Assembly (NCBI GenBank): GCA_037447655.1
Contig: JBBHKE010003507.1
Span: 1 to 64,000, forward strand
Length of the DNA stretch: 64,000 nucleotides
DNA from: Zygnema cylindricum
Taxonomy: Eukaryota; Streptophyta; Zygnematophyceae; Zygnematales; Zygnemataceae
Direction of reading: 5' to 3'
Shown here: piece by piece, positions 21,828 through 33,822 of the stretch
Layout: each line of letters begins with the position of its first letter
How positions within the stretch are numbered: the first letter of the stretch is position 1
Notes under the pieces: generated by a model
The model's database searches: none
Told to the model about the DNA's origin: nothing
The model's input: the letters and a program-made list of their open reading frames with translations, nothing else
Program-made: the position numbers and the translations under genes

Positions 21828-22070
21828 ATATTTAATTGAGTTGGGGTTGGGGTTGTAGTTTTGGTTTTGTGAGTTGTCGTGCTTCTCATTTTGAGTTTGG
21901 GTGTTTTTATTTTCTTTGTTGTTGTTTCTTTTTTTTTTTGTTCCCGTCGCTCTCGTTGTTTTCTATTGTAGTTTTACAGTTTTGGCCATGCCACCCCTTT
22001 TGTACCCCCGGACTTAGATGGTTTACCATCGTGCTTTTTAATTTATCCTGCCTTTTTTTTATTTGACTAA
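19523..22070 (+). mobile_element. Non-LTR retroelement, 5'-truncated and decayed
   Basis: One element can be read across several frames. The reverse transcriptase comes first: FGVATRGGCEAVVHEIR at about 19835-19885, then DVSNAFNTVDR, then TGTRQGDPLSGPLFAL, then ADDTHII in place of the usual (F/Y)xDD, then QPSKCVIW. A connector follows, then a Cys/His cluster with CACG and C near 21205-21260, and a region with RIDVVLL...GDILL...REVAKAKDC, which has the D-D-K spacing of a restriction-like (PD-(D/E)XK) nuclease. The order RT, Cys/His, nuclease agrees with early-branching non-LTR elements of the R2/CRE type. Frameshifts near 19915 and 20345 and stops at 20681 and 21278 inactivate it. The T-rich, AGATGGTTTACCAT-containing tail ends near 22070. 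Confidence 0.8.
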
Positions 22071-22075
22071 GTGAC

Positions 22076-22590
22076 CACATCCAATACAAAAAAAAACTTG
22101 ATGAGTTTTTTGAAAGCACGATAAATACCAACAATCTCTAATATCTATATGTCAAGAAAGGCTCACATGTTTAGTAAATCAGAGAAATGGCAAACCATCT
22201 GAAGAGATAAGAGCCGAGGGGACAAACAACTAAAAACAAAGAGGAATAAACACCGAGGGAGAAAAACCTATAGCACAAACATTGCCAGCATTGAACTCAC
22301 ACCATTTCCGTTTTTCAACAATATACACAATCTTTGAGATCTAACTGAAAAAACTCCCATTTAAACACGCATTCAAAGTTTGTTGTAAGTGATACATTTT
22401 CCAATTGACCACCAAAACAGGATGGAATCGCTGCCTAAAGTTCATGATAAAACCAACAAATTGTAAGAATTCTCCACACCGTAACTTCTAGGTACGAGGT
22501 GCTATCAAAATGGATGCTGAATTTCAACTAAATGAATGATCATTCTATCCACCATCTAATGGGGAATTAACAAAGAGTGGCCATGAACAT
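22076..22590. other. Unassigned AT-rich spacer
   Basis: No coding, RNA or repeat feature stands out between the non-LTR tail and the minisatellite array. Confidence 0.4.
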
Positions 22591-22594
22591 TTGG

Positions 22595-23345
22595 CAAAGA
22601 ATCGAAGCCCACAAGCTCGCACCAAGAGGTAGACTCACACCAAGTGGTGGACACATGCAATGAGGGAGACTTGCATAAGGAGGTGGACTTGCATCAAGAG
22701 GCCTCAAAATATGGCTAAGTATCGAAGTCCATGGACTCGCACCAAAAGATAAACTCGCACAAGAGAGCCTCAAAAATTTGGCTAGATACAAGAGACATGG
22801 ATTCGCACCAGGAAAAGGACTTGCACTAAAACGAGGATTCGTTCCAGCAAACGGAATTGCACTAGGAGGACGCCAAAATATAGCCAAGTTTTGAGGCCCG
22901 CTGACTCGCACCAAGAGGCCAACTTGCATAAGGAAGCAGACTCGCACGAAGAGGCCTAAAAAATCTGGTTAAGTACCAAAGCCAACAGACTTGCATTGAG
23001 GGAGACTCCCACTAAGAGGCCAAGAAAATTTTTCTAAGTACCAAAGCCCACAGACTCGCACCACGAGAAGGATACGCAGTAAAAAGCGGACTAGCACCAA
23101 GAGGACCCGAAAATTTGGCCAAGTATTCACGCCCACATGCTCGCACAAGGTGGTGGACTCGCACTAAGTGGTGGATTTGCGAAGGAGGCGGACTTACACC
23201 TAGAGGCCTCAAAAATTAGACTAAGTATTAAAGCCCACGATCTTGCACTAGGAATTGGTCTAGAACTAGGAGGAGGACACACAATAAGAGACCGACTCAA
23301 ACCAAAAGGCCTCGAAAAGTTGGCTAAGTACTAAAGCTCAAGGAC
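22595..23345. repeat. Hierarchical minisatellite (ACTCGCACCAAGAGG units)
   Basis: About nine higher-order units of 60-115 bp each begin with a variant of GGCTAAGTACCAAAGCCCAC and then hold two to five short blocks of ACTCGCACCAAGAGGTGG type. Unit starts lie near 22597, 22710, 22780, 22870, 22970, 23030, 23120, 23218 and 23318. On the minus strand this yields Leu-Gly-Ala-Ser-Pro repeats in an open frame (22567-22947), most likely by chance. Confidence 0.8.
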
Positions 23346-23359
23346 ATAATAAAAACAAT

Positions 23360-23408
<49 letters not shown>

Positions 23409-23700
23409 TAATAATAATAATAAAATAATAATAGTAATAATAATAATAATGACTATAATAATGATGATAGTGATAATAATAATAATGATGATGATGATAA
23501 TGATGATGTTGATAATGATGATGATGATAATGATGATGATGAGAATGATGATGATGATGATGATGATGGTGATAATGATAATGCTGATGATGATGATGAT
23601 GATGATAATGATGATGATGATCATGATGATAATAATGCTGATGATAATGATGATGATGATGTTGATTATAATAATGCTGATGATGATAATGATAAAAAAA
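23346..23700. repeat. TAA then GAT trinucleotide microsatellite
   Basis: ATA/TAA repeats (23350-23455) grade into GATGATGATAAT repeats to about 23695. The Met/Ile open frames across it are artefacts. Confidence 0.95.
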
Positions 23701-24062
23701 TGTGTTGCAAACATAGTTTAGGGTTTTTGTTTATTGTTTTAGTTAGCGTGGTAATGAACGTTGTTCATTGTAAGAAAATAAAATTAGAGCAAACAAAAAT
23801 TTGAGTAATAAACATGGTTGAGAGTTTATTTTAACTGATTTTCTCAGCTCTAACTACATAAAGTGTTTGCTACAACTATTGTTGTTAACACAAACAAAAA
23901 ATTGTGATACAAACATTTTTCGGAGTTTATTTTACCTATTTTTTTACAAGTTTTCTTAAAATCTTTTTGTTTGCATTAACAATAAACTTTGTTTGTTAAG
24001 ATTTTTGTTGTTAACGCAAACACAAATTTGTGTGTAAACATAGTTCAGGGTTTTTTTTTACT
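23701..24062. repeat. Degenerate tandem repeats 5' of copia B
   Basis: Two to three imperfect units of roughly 120-150 bp share AACACAAACAAAAAATTGTG-like and GGGTTTATTTTA-like blocks. They lie just upstream of the first recognisable copia B coding sequence and could be a remnant of its leader. Confidence 0.45.
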
Positions 24063-24077
24063 ATTTTTGTTAGTGTA

Positions 24078-24699
24078 ATGAATACTCAGAATCAATATCC
24101 TCGCAAACCTGACCTGTGTTATTATTGGAATGAAAAAGGTCATGGGTATTGGAATGAAAAAAATCATGGGTATAGGAGCTGCACAGAATATATAAAAGGG
24201 TCTGAAGCAGGTGTGTTGCGACAAAGATGGTCCATCAGAAAAAATCGAAATTTTGACAACCTGCAAAACGACAGTTTTTTTTTTGGAGACGAACAAAAAC
24301 GAGGAGGAAGTCGTCAATTTTTTTGAAGCATATGACAATGAACTATTTGCACTGAAAACGCTACTGAATGAAATAGAGACTATGGGTGGATCATGGACAC
24401 TGGTGCGTCCGAACATATATGTTAGAATAAAGCTTATTTTGACAATCTTCACCCAATATCTCCAAAGAAAATTTATCATGCGGACGAACAATTTAACATC
24501 TTTAACGCCAAGGGCGCGGCAACACTCAAATTTCTCATCGACGGTAAACAAGTTGAAAAAACATTCAATAATGTTCCCTATGTTCCTGACTTCCAAAAAA
24601 ACTTTTCTCCACTTTGCTTTTAGTAAACAAAGGTTTTGAAGTGCTTCATAAAAATAGAAAACAAGTAGTCGATAAACAAGGTAGAGTAGTAGTAGGAAC
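24078..24699 (+). pseudogene. Copia B gag zinc knuckle and protease remnant
   Basis: It encodes a damaged knuckle (CYYWNEKGHGYW..., with an internal duplication of an eight-residue YWNEKGHG unit). After frame changes it gives the protease start GWIMDTGASEHIC near 24385 and a stretch matching NVPYVPDFQKN. The catalytic DTG is intact but the frame is broken several times. Confidence 0.8.
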
Positions 24700-25738
24700 T
24701 TTTGTTTTGAAAAGTTAGTTTGGTGTGTACGAGACATTTTGTGCATAACTACTAAGTGGATTTAATGGAGGCTCGAATAGATTCACGGATTGGGGGAGCG
24801 AACGTACGGATATAATTAAAGTGGCGTCAACAAGCACTAACACATGGATGGCGGATCGCAAAGCGATCCGATGTGGAACAAAAGAATTATTGAAATAGGT
24901 GTCGCCGGTACGGCGCAGCTGCGACGCAGAAGAGACAACGCAGCTGCGGTCATTTTGGAAGAATATGCGCCGCCTGCACGGCGGAACTGCGACGCAATTA
25001 AGTCAACGCAACAGCGGTTATTTTTGTATGATCCGTACGAACAGCGCAGCTGACGCAGATAATATTAATAGGATAGATTTCGAGTAATGATGATTGTACG
25101 GTAGTGGTAGCTAAGTAGTTGCTTAGCGGTAGCTTGGTTTTTGACATACGAAGATTGCGAAGATGCCGGTGTAAATATTCTGTAAAACAAAGGTTTGTCC
25201 TTTTGGCTACTTAGTTTATTAAAGTAGATACAGTACGGCTGGTGTGCCTCCGTACATTCAATATTGAACTCTGTGAGTATAACTTGCAGGACTTAGATTA
25301 TTTTATGTATCTCAGTCAAGTATTATCAAAGAAATGACAAACTGATTTCTGCATCTTTGACCTGTTGGTGTGATCACACTATTTGGTGCTTTTATGTGAA
25401 ACTTTGTGGAGATATTCTAAGATATAGAATATATATGTGTGTGAGGTTTCATTCTATTAAGGTATCTTTGTAAGATTATGTGAGCAGTCTAAGTGGTTAG
25501 TTTGTGAAGCTGTCAGCTGTTTTTGTGAAACTCTGGAGCTTATATCTTCTAGATTCCTTGTTGGATTTGGTTGTAACTCTGGGATCTTACAATGTCTATA
25601 GTATAATACTTATTGGTGAAGTAAGAAGGGATTTTGTCTATTGTGGAGTAATCTGTGCTGTGTGAAACACATCTGTTTGAGGGGTAGTCCGTGGTACTTC
25701 TAGGAGTAATCCATGGCTGAAATAGGCTATGGACAACA
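24700..25738 (+). repeat. 5' LTR of copia A
   Basis: It has two GCGCAGCTGCG/CGCAGCTGCGG palindromes near 24915 and 24945, a TATA-like stretch near 25430, and the gag start ATG at 25713. It ends in GGACAACA before the primer-binding site. Confidence 0.85.
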
Positions 25739-26409
25739 CGTTATGGGCCCACACCCATGGCTACCCATATTTGATGGATCAAAATATCACTACTGGAAGT
25801 GTGCATTCAAGACCTACTTCGAGATGATCGAGCTAATAGACGTGGTGGACGGTACCTTGGCCGAAACATCAAATGTATGGAAAAGGAAAAATCATGAGTG
25901 TATAAGGGTTATCAAGAACTCATTCAATGAGGATTTAGTAATGTCATATATGAAGTTTCAAAAAGGCAGCTGAATTATGGAAGTGCTTAGAATGTTTGTA
26001 TTCAAAGACTTATTTATATCATTGGTTTAGCAGTGTTACCAAAATAGTTGAACACAAGTATGTTGGAGGTAGTATGGAGAAACACTCTACTGACTTATAA
26101 GTATTATTTTCAGAAAATGATTTGGTAGGAGGAAACTTTGCAGATGCTCAACAAGCTATCTTGTTAATGAGAAGTCTACCTAAAGAATATAAGAGCGCAT
26201 TCGATCGATTGACTGTAATTAACATAAGGGATTGGAATTTAACTATAGCTAGACGAGTTGTTCTAGATGAAGAGGCTAATAAAATGGTTATATCAATTGA
26301 GAGGAATATAAAGGAATCTAAGTCTCAGTTTCGGAAAATTAAAGGTAATAGTGAGTTTGGAGATCTACCTAAAAATTGTTTTTACTGTAATGATTTAGGT
26401 CAAACCTAG
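25713..26409 (+). pseudogene. Copia A gag, broken
   Basis: It starts MAEIGYGQHVMGP inside the LTR and reads to a stop at 25971. After frameshifts, 26122-26409 gives the capsid block ILLMRSLPKEYKSAFDRL and a knuckle start CFYCNDLGQT. The order matches the gag of elements C and F. The product would be a capsid protein forming virus-like particles, but this copy is dead. Confidence 0.75.
25739..25753 (+). promoter_or_regulatory. Primer-binding site of copia A
   Basis: CGTTATGGGCCCACA follows the LTR end directly. It matches the complement of the anticodon arm of initiator tRNA-Met (GGTTATGGGCCCACC) at 13 of 15 positions. Confidence 0.7.
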
Positions 26410-26898
26410 TCCGTCCTTCAACAAGAAAGGAATCAAATGCTTTCGTAAGTGAGATACAAGAATCGACAGCTGATAAAAAAAATACACACTGTGTTGAACA
26501 ATTTATTTATTTACTGACCTTCTGTGTTGTTCGGAATGAGGAGAAATATATGACATAAAAGGATCTGGTTACTATCAATATTTCCTATGACAGATTGGTG
26601 AGTGACACACAATTACCAAAGGAAGAGGCAACTACGATAAGAGAAGCCAAAGGAAGTGATGGGCACATGGAAGTGGAAGAAATTGGAAAGATTATTGTCA
26701 CAAAAATTAGTGAGGAGAAAGAAGAAAGTGAAAAAGACTCGGTTTAATTGGTGTGTAAGCATAACGTACAAGGAGAAGAAATTCATAAAGTAAGGGGAGT
26801 TAAAAAAGTAAACTTTAATTTGGTTGAATACATTCTTTAGAAATAAAGAACAATGAAATGAAAACAAAACTTCAAGAAAGGGAAAGAGATACGATGAG

Positions 26899-27453
26899 AT
26901 GGAAAATAGTGTATTTACACAAAATGGGGAATTAACATCAAAAGTGGAAAATACTTTGGGTTTAAAAACTACTGAACTCATCGCAAAACAAGTAGAAATT
27001 GCAAATAAAATGAGACTAAAGAAGAAAGTTCATGAAAATGCTAGGAAGAGGAAAGAGCAGCTAATTGAAAAGAGGGTCAGAATGAATACACTAAAGAGAA
27101 GTGGTAGATCTATGGAAAAAGACCGAAAGATAGTAAGAAAAATTTCACTTTGTAGAGGTAGTAAGAGGGGAAACCATAGAAAAACTATGAACAGATCAAA
27201 GAATCATAAGAAAACAAAAAAAAGAGAAAGATTGCGGAAACACATTTGGAGAAGAAAACTGTTACAAAATAGATCACATCGAAGAACGCAACAGGAAACA
27301 GTGAGAGAATGTGTAACGGGAAAATGTGGAGACTTGAACGACTTTTCAAGAAATTTTATGAGACTTTGGTGCGGTAGCGTCAACAACATACATCTAACGA
27401 AAATGGAGGGCGTGGAAGCATATAATGGGGGACAATGTGCAACAATTGTTTGA
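26899..27453 (+). CDS. Unrecognised basic ORF inside copia A
   Basis: A 184-residue open frame very rich in Lys and Arg (for example KKVHENARKRKEQ and NHKKTKKRERLRKH), likely with a coiled-coil or nucleic-acid-binding character. It occupies the place where pol would be. The purine-rich base composition could keep this frame open by chance, so it may not be a gene. I recognise no family. Confidence 0.3.
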   Translation: MENSVFTQNGELTSKVENTLGLKTTELIAKQVEIANKMRLKKKVHENARKRKEQLIEKRVRMNTLKRSGRSMEKDRKIVRKISLCRGSKRGNHRKTMNRSKNHKKTKKRERLRKHIWRRKLLQNRSHRRTQQETVRECVTGKCGDLNDFSRNFMRLWCGSVNNIHLTKMEGVEAYNGGQCATIV

Positions 27454-27760
27454 TAAAAGTGTGTAGGTGATTGATTTTAGGCAAATTTGATAACATGGCT
27501 AAGTAACAACTACAAATGGAGATTCGAATTCCCTGGAGAGATGTTAAAACATAGGTGAAGAGACCGTTTGGCATTTATGGCTTACAAGGTGTTGTTACAT
27601 GACAAATTTTGCAAGGTGATGTGTTGTTTTTGCTAAGATTTCTGTATGATGAATAGTGAGGGCTGATAGTAATTTTTCAATCTCTAAATATTTTTCCTTT
27701 GTCTGTATATCTAGTAGAATAGATATATCTGCATACAGAATAGACTACTGAGTCTAAAGC

Positions 27761-27946
27761 TTTAGGGGAGTGTTGAGTTTGAAAGCTGTAGACTTAGTAG
27801 ATGAGGTTGTGAGGACGAAGTTAAGGGTAAAAAAGAGAATCTGCTAGGGTTGCTTTAGGGGAGTGTTGAGTTTGAAAGCTGTAGTCTTAGTAGATGAGGT
27901 TGTGAGGACGAAGTTAAGGGTAAAAAAGAGAATCTGCTAGGGTTGC
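27761..27946 (+). repeat. 93-bp tandem duplication carrying a copia PPT and LTR start
   Basis: Two nearly identical 93-bp units (27761-27853, 27854-27946) begin TTTAGGGGAGTGTTGAGTTT. The preceding GAGTCTAAAGCTTTAGGGGAG equals the PPT context of copia C. Element A thus contains a captured, duplicated PPT/LTR edge from a relative. Confidence 0.8.
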
Positions 27947-28164
27947 GATTGTCAAAATAGCGCAGCATGGCAGCAGAGCAGTACAAGCTGCACATTTTAT
28001 TCACACTGCGCTGCGATGTCAAACTAGCACAGCTTAGCAGCATAGCAGTACACGCTGCACGTTGCATTCATACTGCGCTGCGGTATCGAACTAGCGCAAC
28101 GTAGCAACATAAAATTACCGGTTGCATTTTTTTGCGGGTGCACGAAACAAAATTTTCAGGGAAG

Positions 28165-29190
28165 TGTTGTTTTGACAAAGTTAGTTTCGTGCGTACGAGA
28201 CATTTTGTGCATAACTACTAAGTGGGTTTAATATGAAGGCTTGAATAGATTCACGGATTAGGGGAGCGAACGTACGGATAATATGAAAGTGGCGTCAACA
28301 AGCACTAACAGATAGATGGCGGATCGCGAAGGGATCTGATGTGGAACAAAAGAAATATTGAAATAGGCGTCGCCGGTACGGCGGAGCTGCGATGTAGACG
28401 AGACAATGGAGCTGCGGTCATTTTGGAAGATTATGCGCCGCTGGTACGCGGACTTGCGACGCACTTAAGACAACGCAGCTGCAGTTTTTTTTGTATGATC
28501 CGTACGGACAGCGCAACTGACGTATATAATATTAATAGGATAGATTTTGAGTAATGATGATTGTACGGTAGTGGTAGCTCAGTAGTTGCTTAGCGGTAGC
28601 TTGGTTTCTGACATACGAAGATTGCGGCGATGCCGGTGTTAATATTCTGTACAAAAGAGGTTTGTCCTTTTGGCTACTTAGTTTATTATAGTAGATACAG
28701 TACAGCTGGTATGCCTCCATACATTCAGTAGTGAACTCTCTTAGTATAACTTGCAGGACTTAGATTATTTTATGTATCGCTGTCAAGTATTATCAAAGAA
28801 ATGACAGACTGATTTCTGCATCTTTGACCTGTTGGTGTGATTACCCTGTTTGATGATTTCATGTGGAAATTTGTGGAGTTATTCTTAGATATAGAATATA
28901 TATGTGTGTGAAGTTTCATTTTATTCAGGTGTATGTGTATGATTTTGTGAGCAGTCTAAGTGGTTAGTTTGTGAAGTTGTCAACTGTTTTTGTGAAACTT
29001 TGGAGCTTACATCTTCTAGATTCCTTGTTGGATTTGATTGTAACTTTGGGATCTTACAGTTTCTATAGTATAGTGATTATTGGTGAAGTAAGTGGGGATT
29101 TTGTCTATTGTGGAGTAATCTGTTCTGTGTGAAACACAACTGTTTGAGAGGTAGTCCGTGGATCTTTCGGGAGTTAGGCTATGGACAACA
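28165..29190 (+). repeat. 3' LTR of copia A
   Basis: Collinear with the 5' LTR but lacking a short stretch around the gag ATG near its end. It runs TGTTGTTTTGAC...GGACAACA. Confidence 0.85.
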
Positions 29191-31449
29191 GGAACAGGAG
29201 GTCCAAATCTGATTTCTATTCTTGATCTTGCCAATATAAATAAAAAAGATGTTTTGTATTCGGCTGTCCTATGTGACTTTGACTTATGGCACAAAAAACT
29301 TGGTAATATCTACTGTGAAAGTCTTGACAGAATGGTAAAACAAGGTATTATTACAAGTGTACAGATTAATAGTAACGAGGAACATTTTTGCGATGGATGC
29401 GCTCTCAGAAAGATTCAAAAAAATCATTTTTCTTTCGAAAGCAACCCTAGAACAACTAATTGTTAGAATTAATTTATCTTGATGTTTGGGGGCCGGCTTT
29501 CATACCATCACTTTGTGGATTTAGATACACGGTGACATTTACAAATAGCTTTTCTAGGTTCACAAAAATCCACTTTATGAAAGAGAAGAGTGAAGTATTT
29601 TCTCATTCGAAAGAATTCAGGGTGTGGAGCGAGAAAATTTATGGGGTTCCTATTTTAAAATTGAGATCAGACAATGGCGGGGAGTATCTATCGCGGGACT
29701 TCATCAACTATCTGAAAGAAAACCGAATTTGTCAATATTTGACGGTCCCATATTCTCCAAAAAAGAACGGTGTAGTTGAAAGAGTGAACAGAACACTAAC
29801 AAATATTGCTAGATCAATGCTAACGGACAAAAATATAAATGCGAAATTATAGGCTGAAGCCATCAATTGTGCGACATATAGTATAAAAAATATAAAATCA
29901 AGAGCAGTTAAAGGGAAGACACTATATAAATTATGGACGGGAACTAACCCGGAAGTGTCACTTAAGAGTATTTGGAAGTAGTGTTGTCATGTTTGATAAT
30001 TCTCCAAATAAATTGAAAATGGAGCTAAAAGGTGTAGTTGGAATCTTAGTAGGCTACGATGACCAATCAAAAGGGTATAAAGTATACGTACATGATAAAA
30101 ATATGATCTTTGCTACTAGAACTACAAGAATTAAAGATGAAGAGAAGTCAGTTGATGTTTTTTAAATGACCGTAGACAAAAAGGCTGAAAAAATTGCCAA
30201 ATATGTGATTCTGGAATACAAACTGTGGCCGACCTCGAGTATTGAAGAGACACCAAACACGGGCAGCGATGGAAATGTCCTATTGTTGAACCAGCAACAA
30301 GATGGGGTTGTCGGTGACCCTTCGAGAGTGAGAGCTGGAGACGTCAACACAACACGAAACAAAACTAGCATATCATTTAGCCAAGGATGAATTCATCCAG
30401 TTGCCGAACAAAAAATCAACAAAAAAACACGAATTATCGACAAAAATATCCACATTGTTAAACAAGGGACAAGATCATGTTATCGGTGACTTATCAAATT
30501 GGAACACAGATGGATAGACAGTCACACTGAAACGAGTTGGTGCAACGGTTCCATCAATTTCAACTCAGAATTTTCGGGGGGAAAGAAAACAAGCAGTTGA
30601 CGTAATGCAAGTGCAAACCATTGTGCGTTCACTGCAAATTCACAAGATCCTTTAATTATTCAACAAATGTTTTTTGTACCAGAAAAGGAACACGCGATAG
30701 CAACAGCAAATGACGAAATGAAATCAATTATGAAGCACAAACGTGGCAACTCGTGGAGCTTCCTTTGGATCGTAAAGCAATTGGGAGTAAGTGGGTTCTT
30801 AAATTAAATGTTAATCCCAATAATACCACCGAGAGATGTACAACTAGATAGTAACAAAGGGTTAAAATCAATATGAAAAAGCTGACTATGAAGAAACATT
30901 TTCACCAGTTGTCAGATTTCCAATTGTTGGCATTCTGTTAACAGTGGCACCCATAAAAAAAACGGAAAAACATCAAATGGATGTTAAGACTGCCTTCTTA
31001 TATGGGGAACTTGAAAAAATATTATATATGAAACAATAAAAAATCTACCAAGAGAAGGGAAAGGAAAATTTGGTGTGCAAACTACTGAAATAAATTTAAA
31101 GGCTCAAGCAAGTCCGAGGCAACGCAATCTAAAACGAGATGAGTATTTGACTGTTGTTGGATTTACTAGGATTAGCTCTGATTACTCAGTTTATGTTATG
31201 AAAAGAGAGGATGGAACAATTTTCGTTACTGTATATGTTGATGACTTGTTAGTTATTTCAAAAATGACCGAAAGAGTTAACAAAATCAAAAGATTTAGGA
31301 GAGGCAAAGTATATTTTTGGTATATTAGTAGAGATAGATAGGAATAAGAGAATTATCAAACTTACACAGAAAAATGCTATAAGAAATATGTTGGAAAAAT
31401 TTGACAAAAATGATGTAAAAGAAGCTCCCACTTCTATAGAATTCAGATA
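29191..31449 (+). pseudogene. Copia B integrase and reverse transcriptase remnant
   Basis: It shows GAG-pre-integrase (LWHKKLGNIY, CDGCALRKI), integrase core with LIYLDVWGP, LRSDNGGEYL and a PYSPKKNGVVERVNRTL block (D, D, E present), then degraded RT with YVDDLLVIS near 31235. Multiple stops and frameshifts occur (29852, 29980, 30400 onward). Confidence 0.85.
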
Positions 31450-31457
31450 AAAATTAG

Positions 31458-31467
31458 NNNNNNNNNN
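31458..31467. other. Assembly gap (10 N)
   Basis: Ten N bases truncate copia B before its RNase H domain. The sequence on the right is unrelated to copia, so the true gap may be larger. Confidence 0.99.
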
Positions 31468-33822
31468 TTGTGTTTGTGTGTGTGTTTGCACGTTTGTGCG
31501 TATGGATTTTGGAACTCGCTATATGGGGGGATGGGGAATCAAGCGAATCATGGGGATGGTGGGGGAGCTAGGATGACACACCTGTGGTTTCGCCAATGTG
31601 CATGTGCGTGCTGTTGGCAGCGGCCGCAGGCCCGATCCGGAGGTACATAGTTACGGGAAAGAGGTGTTGTCGCGTAGTGCAGCCGGGAATGGAACATGTT
31701 CCGCGTTGCATATTTAGATCACAGACATAACATGCCACAGGTATCGGCCCAACATCCAGTATTATCCAGTATTAAGGACAATCTTAAACTCGTCTATAGT
31801 TTTTTTAAGGGCCTGTCGTATATAGCGCGGCCGGGGAACCTTGTAAAGTCGTCACGGAAACGACAATTTTCTATTGCCGTACCGTTCGGCCTAAATTTTG
31901 TACGGTACAGTACTTCAGACTTTTCAAAATTGTCCTTTAGCTCGTTGCTACGCAGTTCCATTTTTTTTTTTTTTTTTTGAGTCAATATTGGTGATTCTAG
32001 TGGGTCGATATAAAATCTAGTCACCCGAATTTTTTTTTTGGGCTCTATTGGGACGATTTGCGTTTCAGTTTAGTTTTTTTTTATACATGAAACGAAAGTG
32101 TTCCACGACGCGTGTCATAAACTGGCCATTCATTTTGCCGCGTGGACAAACAGAAATAATCCAGAAAAGGACAAAAACATGTGTAAATAATTCCTATCTT
32201 TGGAAAATTTTACGGCAGCTCAATGTTTTTTATCTTTTTCTGAATGTAACTCAAAAATTTGCGCGAATCAGATTCCTTTTAGCACCTGCCAGGATTTTTT
32301 TTCCAAAAAAATCAAGTGCAAGTTCAGTGTATCTTGCCAATTATTTTTACATTAAATTACACGTGTAATAAAATTATCGGATAGTACGATTTCTTCCTCC
32401 TATCCCAATTATTGTGCTTTCGCAAGCGAATCTTCGCTTCTCATGGCGTTTTTCCAAAAAAACGAAACCCTTAAATATCCGTACGGAGTCCAAAATAAAG
32501 TACACCGTTTACTTTTCTGCTTGTCGTGACAATAGTTGATCGACGGCGGAAAACAATGTCGACCTGCATCTCGATGGTTACACGTCTGTCACGTGACACA
32601 AGATTATTTCATAAGACGACAAAAAAAGTTTTCACGCAACGTTTCGTATGGCCCAACCACCCACAGTTGACTTTTGTGAATGTTCATGACCATAGTTGAT
32701 CGACGCGGAAAAAATCCCCGTCTGACACGTGGCACAAGTCCATTGGAAAACACATTTTAAAGAGTATGCCTTAGAACAAACCATACGGTCTATCCACATG
32801 TCGTATTATAGACACTCGACGCTTGAAGTTCCCAAAGCTTAAGGGCGGTACGGTAGCCCGTACGGACATACAGTAATCTGTTCCAGTAAACCCTAAAATC
32901 TGTTTCGTTTGTCATAACTTCTATAAACTTTAGTAAAAACGTAACAAAAAAACAAAAAACGAAAATAAACGCTTGACGTTAGGTCACGACGACTAAATAA
33001 AACTGACCTTAAGACAACTCGCCGTTGCAGCTAACAGGAGCCTAATGGTACGGACAAATGGTAACGGCTAACGAGATTTTATTGGTCAATTTTTTTGTCG
33101 TTAGCCGTCACGAAGGGCTCTTCGTCACAAAAGGCAAATCTCGCGTTTTTAGGGCACAAAGTCACGGCGTCCGAGATGACCTTTATTTAATGTTCTTAAA
33201 GTTAATATTTTCATGGACGACAAACCTCATAATTAGAGTTGATAGCACTAATTCGATAGCGTCATTTTTTAGCCAAAACTAGCAGCACTATTTAAGCGAG
33301 TAGGCTACAATCCGCCAGGAATATGAATTCGTATAACATTATGCGAATTTCGCACTAAATTAGTAAATCATCGACGATAAAGTAATAACCATTGGTTGGT
33401 GCTTTCCGTACTTTTTTGTCCGACGATTGGAGTTCCCTGATTCATCAGCTTCCCGTTTTCTCCGAACTACCGCTTTGCAAAAAGAATTCGACGGTCAACC
33501 AAACACAAAATAATGACAGATCAAAAAAGCAAGACGCCAAATTATAAAGAGAAAAGACAAATGGCAAACGACAAAAAAGAATGACAGCGAAGACAAATTA
33601 AATACAAATAGACAAAGGCAAATAAGACGCCAGATTAGCAAGACAATAGGCAAAAGACAAAAGATATAATAGAAAAGAGAAAAGACAAAAGACAGCGGAA
33701 ATGCAAATACAAAAAAAATAAAAAATAAAGAGGGTGTCTCTAAGCTCCAAAGCTATCGATAGAAGGTCCACGAAGCTGCCGCCGGCTTTCTCATTTTCTA
33801 GCGGCTACAAACGGCCGTCAAT
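31468..33822. other. Intergenic region without recognised gene
   Basis: Open frames are short and featureless. A TGACNATAGTTGATCGACG-containing block occurs twice (near 32525 and 32687) with similar following sequence, a weak direct duplication. Positions 33230-33380 resemble a decayed MITE interior. The last 100 bases should hold the promoter of the secreted protein gene. Confidence 0.4.

Larger units (their letters stand above)
24700..29190 (+). mobile_element. Copia element A, non-autonomous (gag but no pol), TSD GGAAC
   Basis: LTRs are 24700-25738 and 28165-29190, and the interior is only 2426 bp. GGAAC precedes (24695-24699) and follows (29191-29195) the element. The 3' LTR starts TGTTGTTTTGAC; the 5' LTR has TT instead of TG at its start. 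Both end GGACAACA. The interior encodes Gag fragments and an unrelated basic ORF, with no protease, integrase or RT. A PPT-like TCAGGGAAG precedes the 3' LTR. It must have been mobilised in trans by a relative. Confidence 0.88.
24063..31457 (+). mobile_element. Copia element B, old, split by element A
   Basis: A decayed Ty1/copia element. Its gag knuckle and protease lie at 24100-24694; its GAG-pre-integrase, integrase and reverse transcriptase resume at 29191 after the insertion of element A. The coding sense picks up exactly where it broke: ...VVVGT before, GTGGPNL after, with GGAAC duplicated. No LTR was found; the 3' side runs into the assembly gap at 31458 before RNase H. Confidence 0.85.

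Noticed and set aside
22595-23345. CRISPR-like array
   Set aside because: Repeats are imperfect, have no uniform spacers, and the DNA is eukaryotic nuclear.
23346-23721. Long Ile-rich and Met-rich open frames
   Set aside because: They translate pure TAA and GAT trinucleotide repeats and carry no independent evidence of coding.
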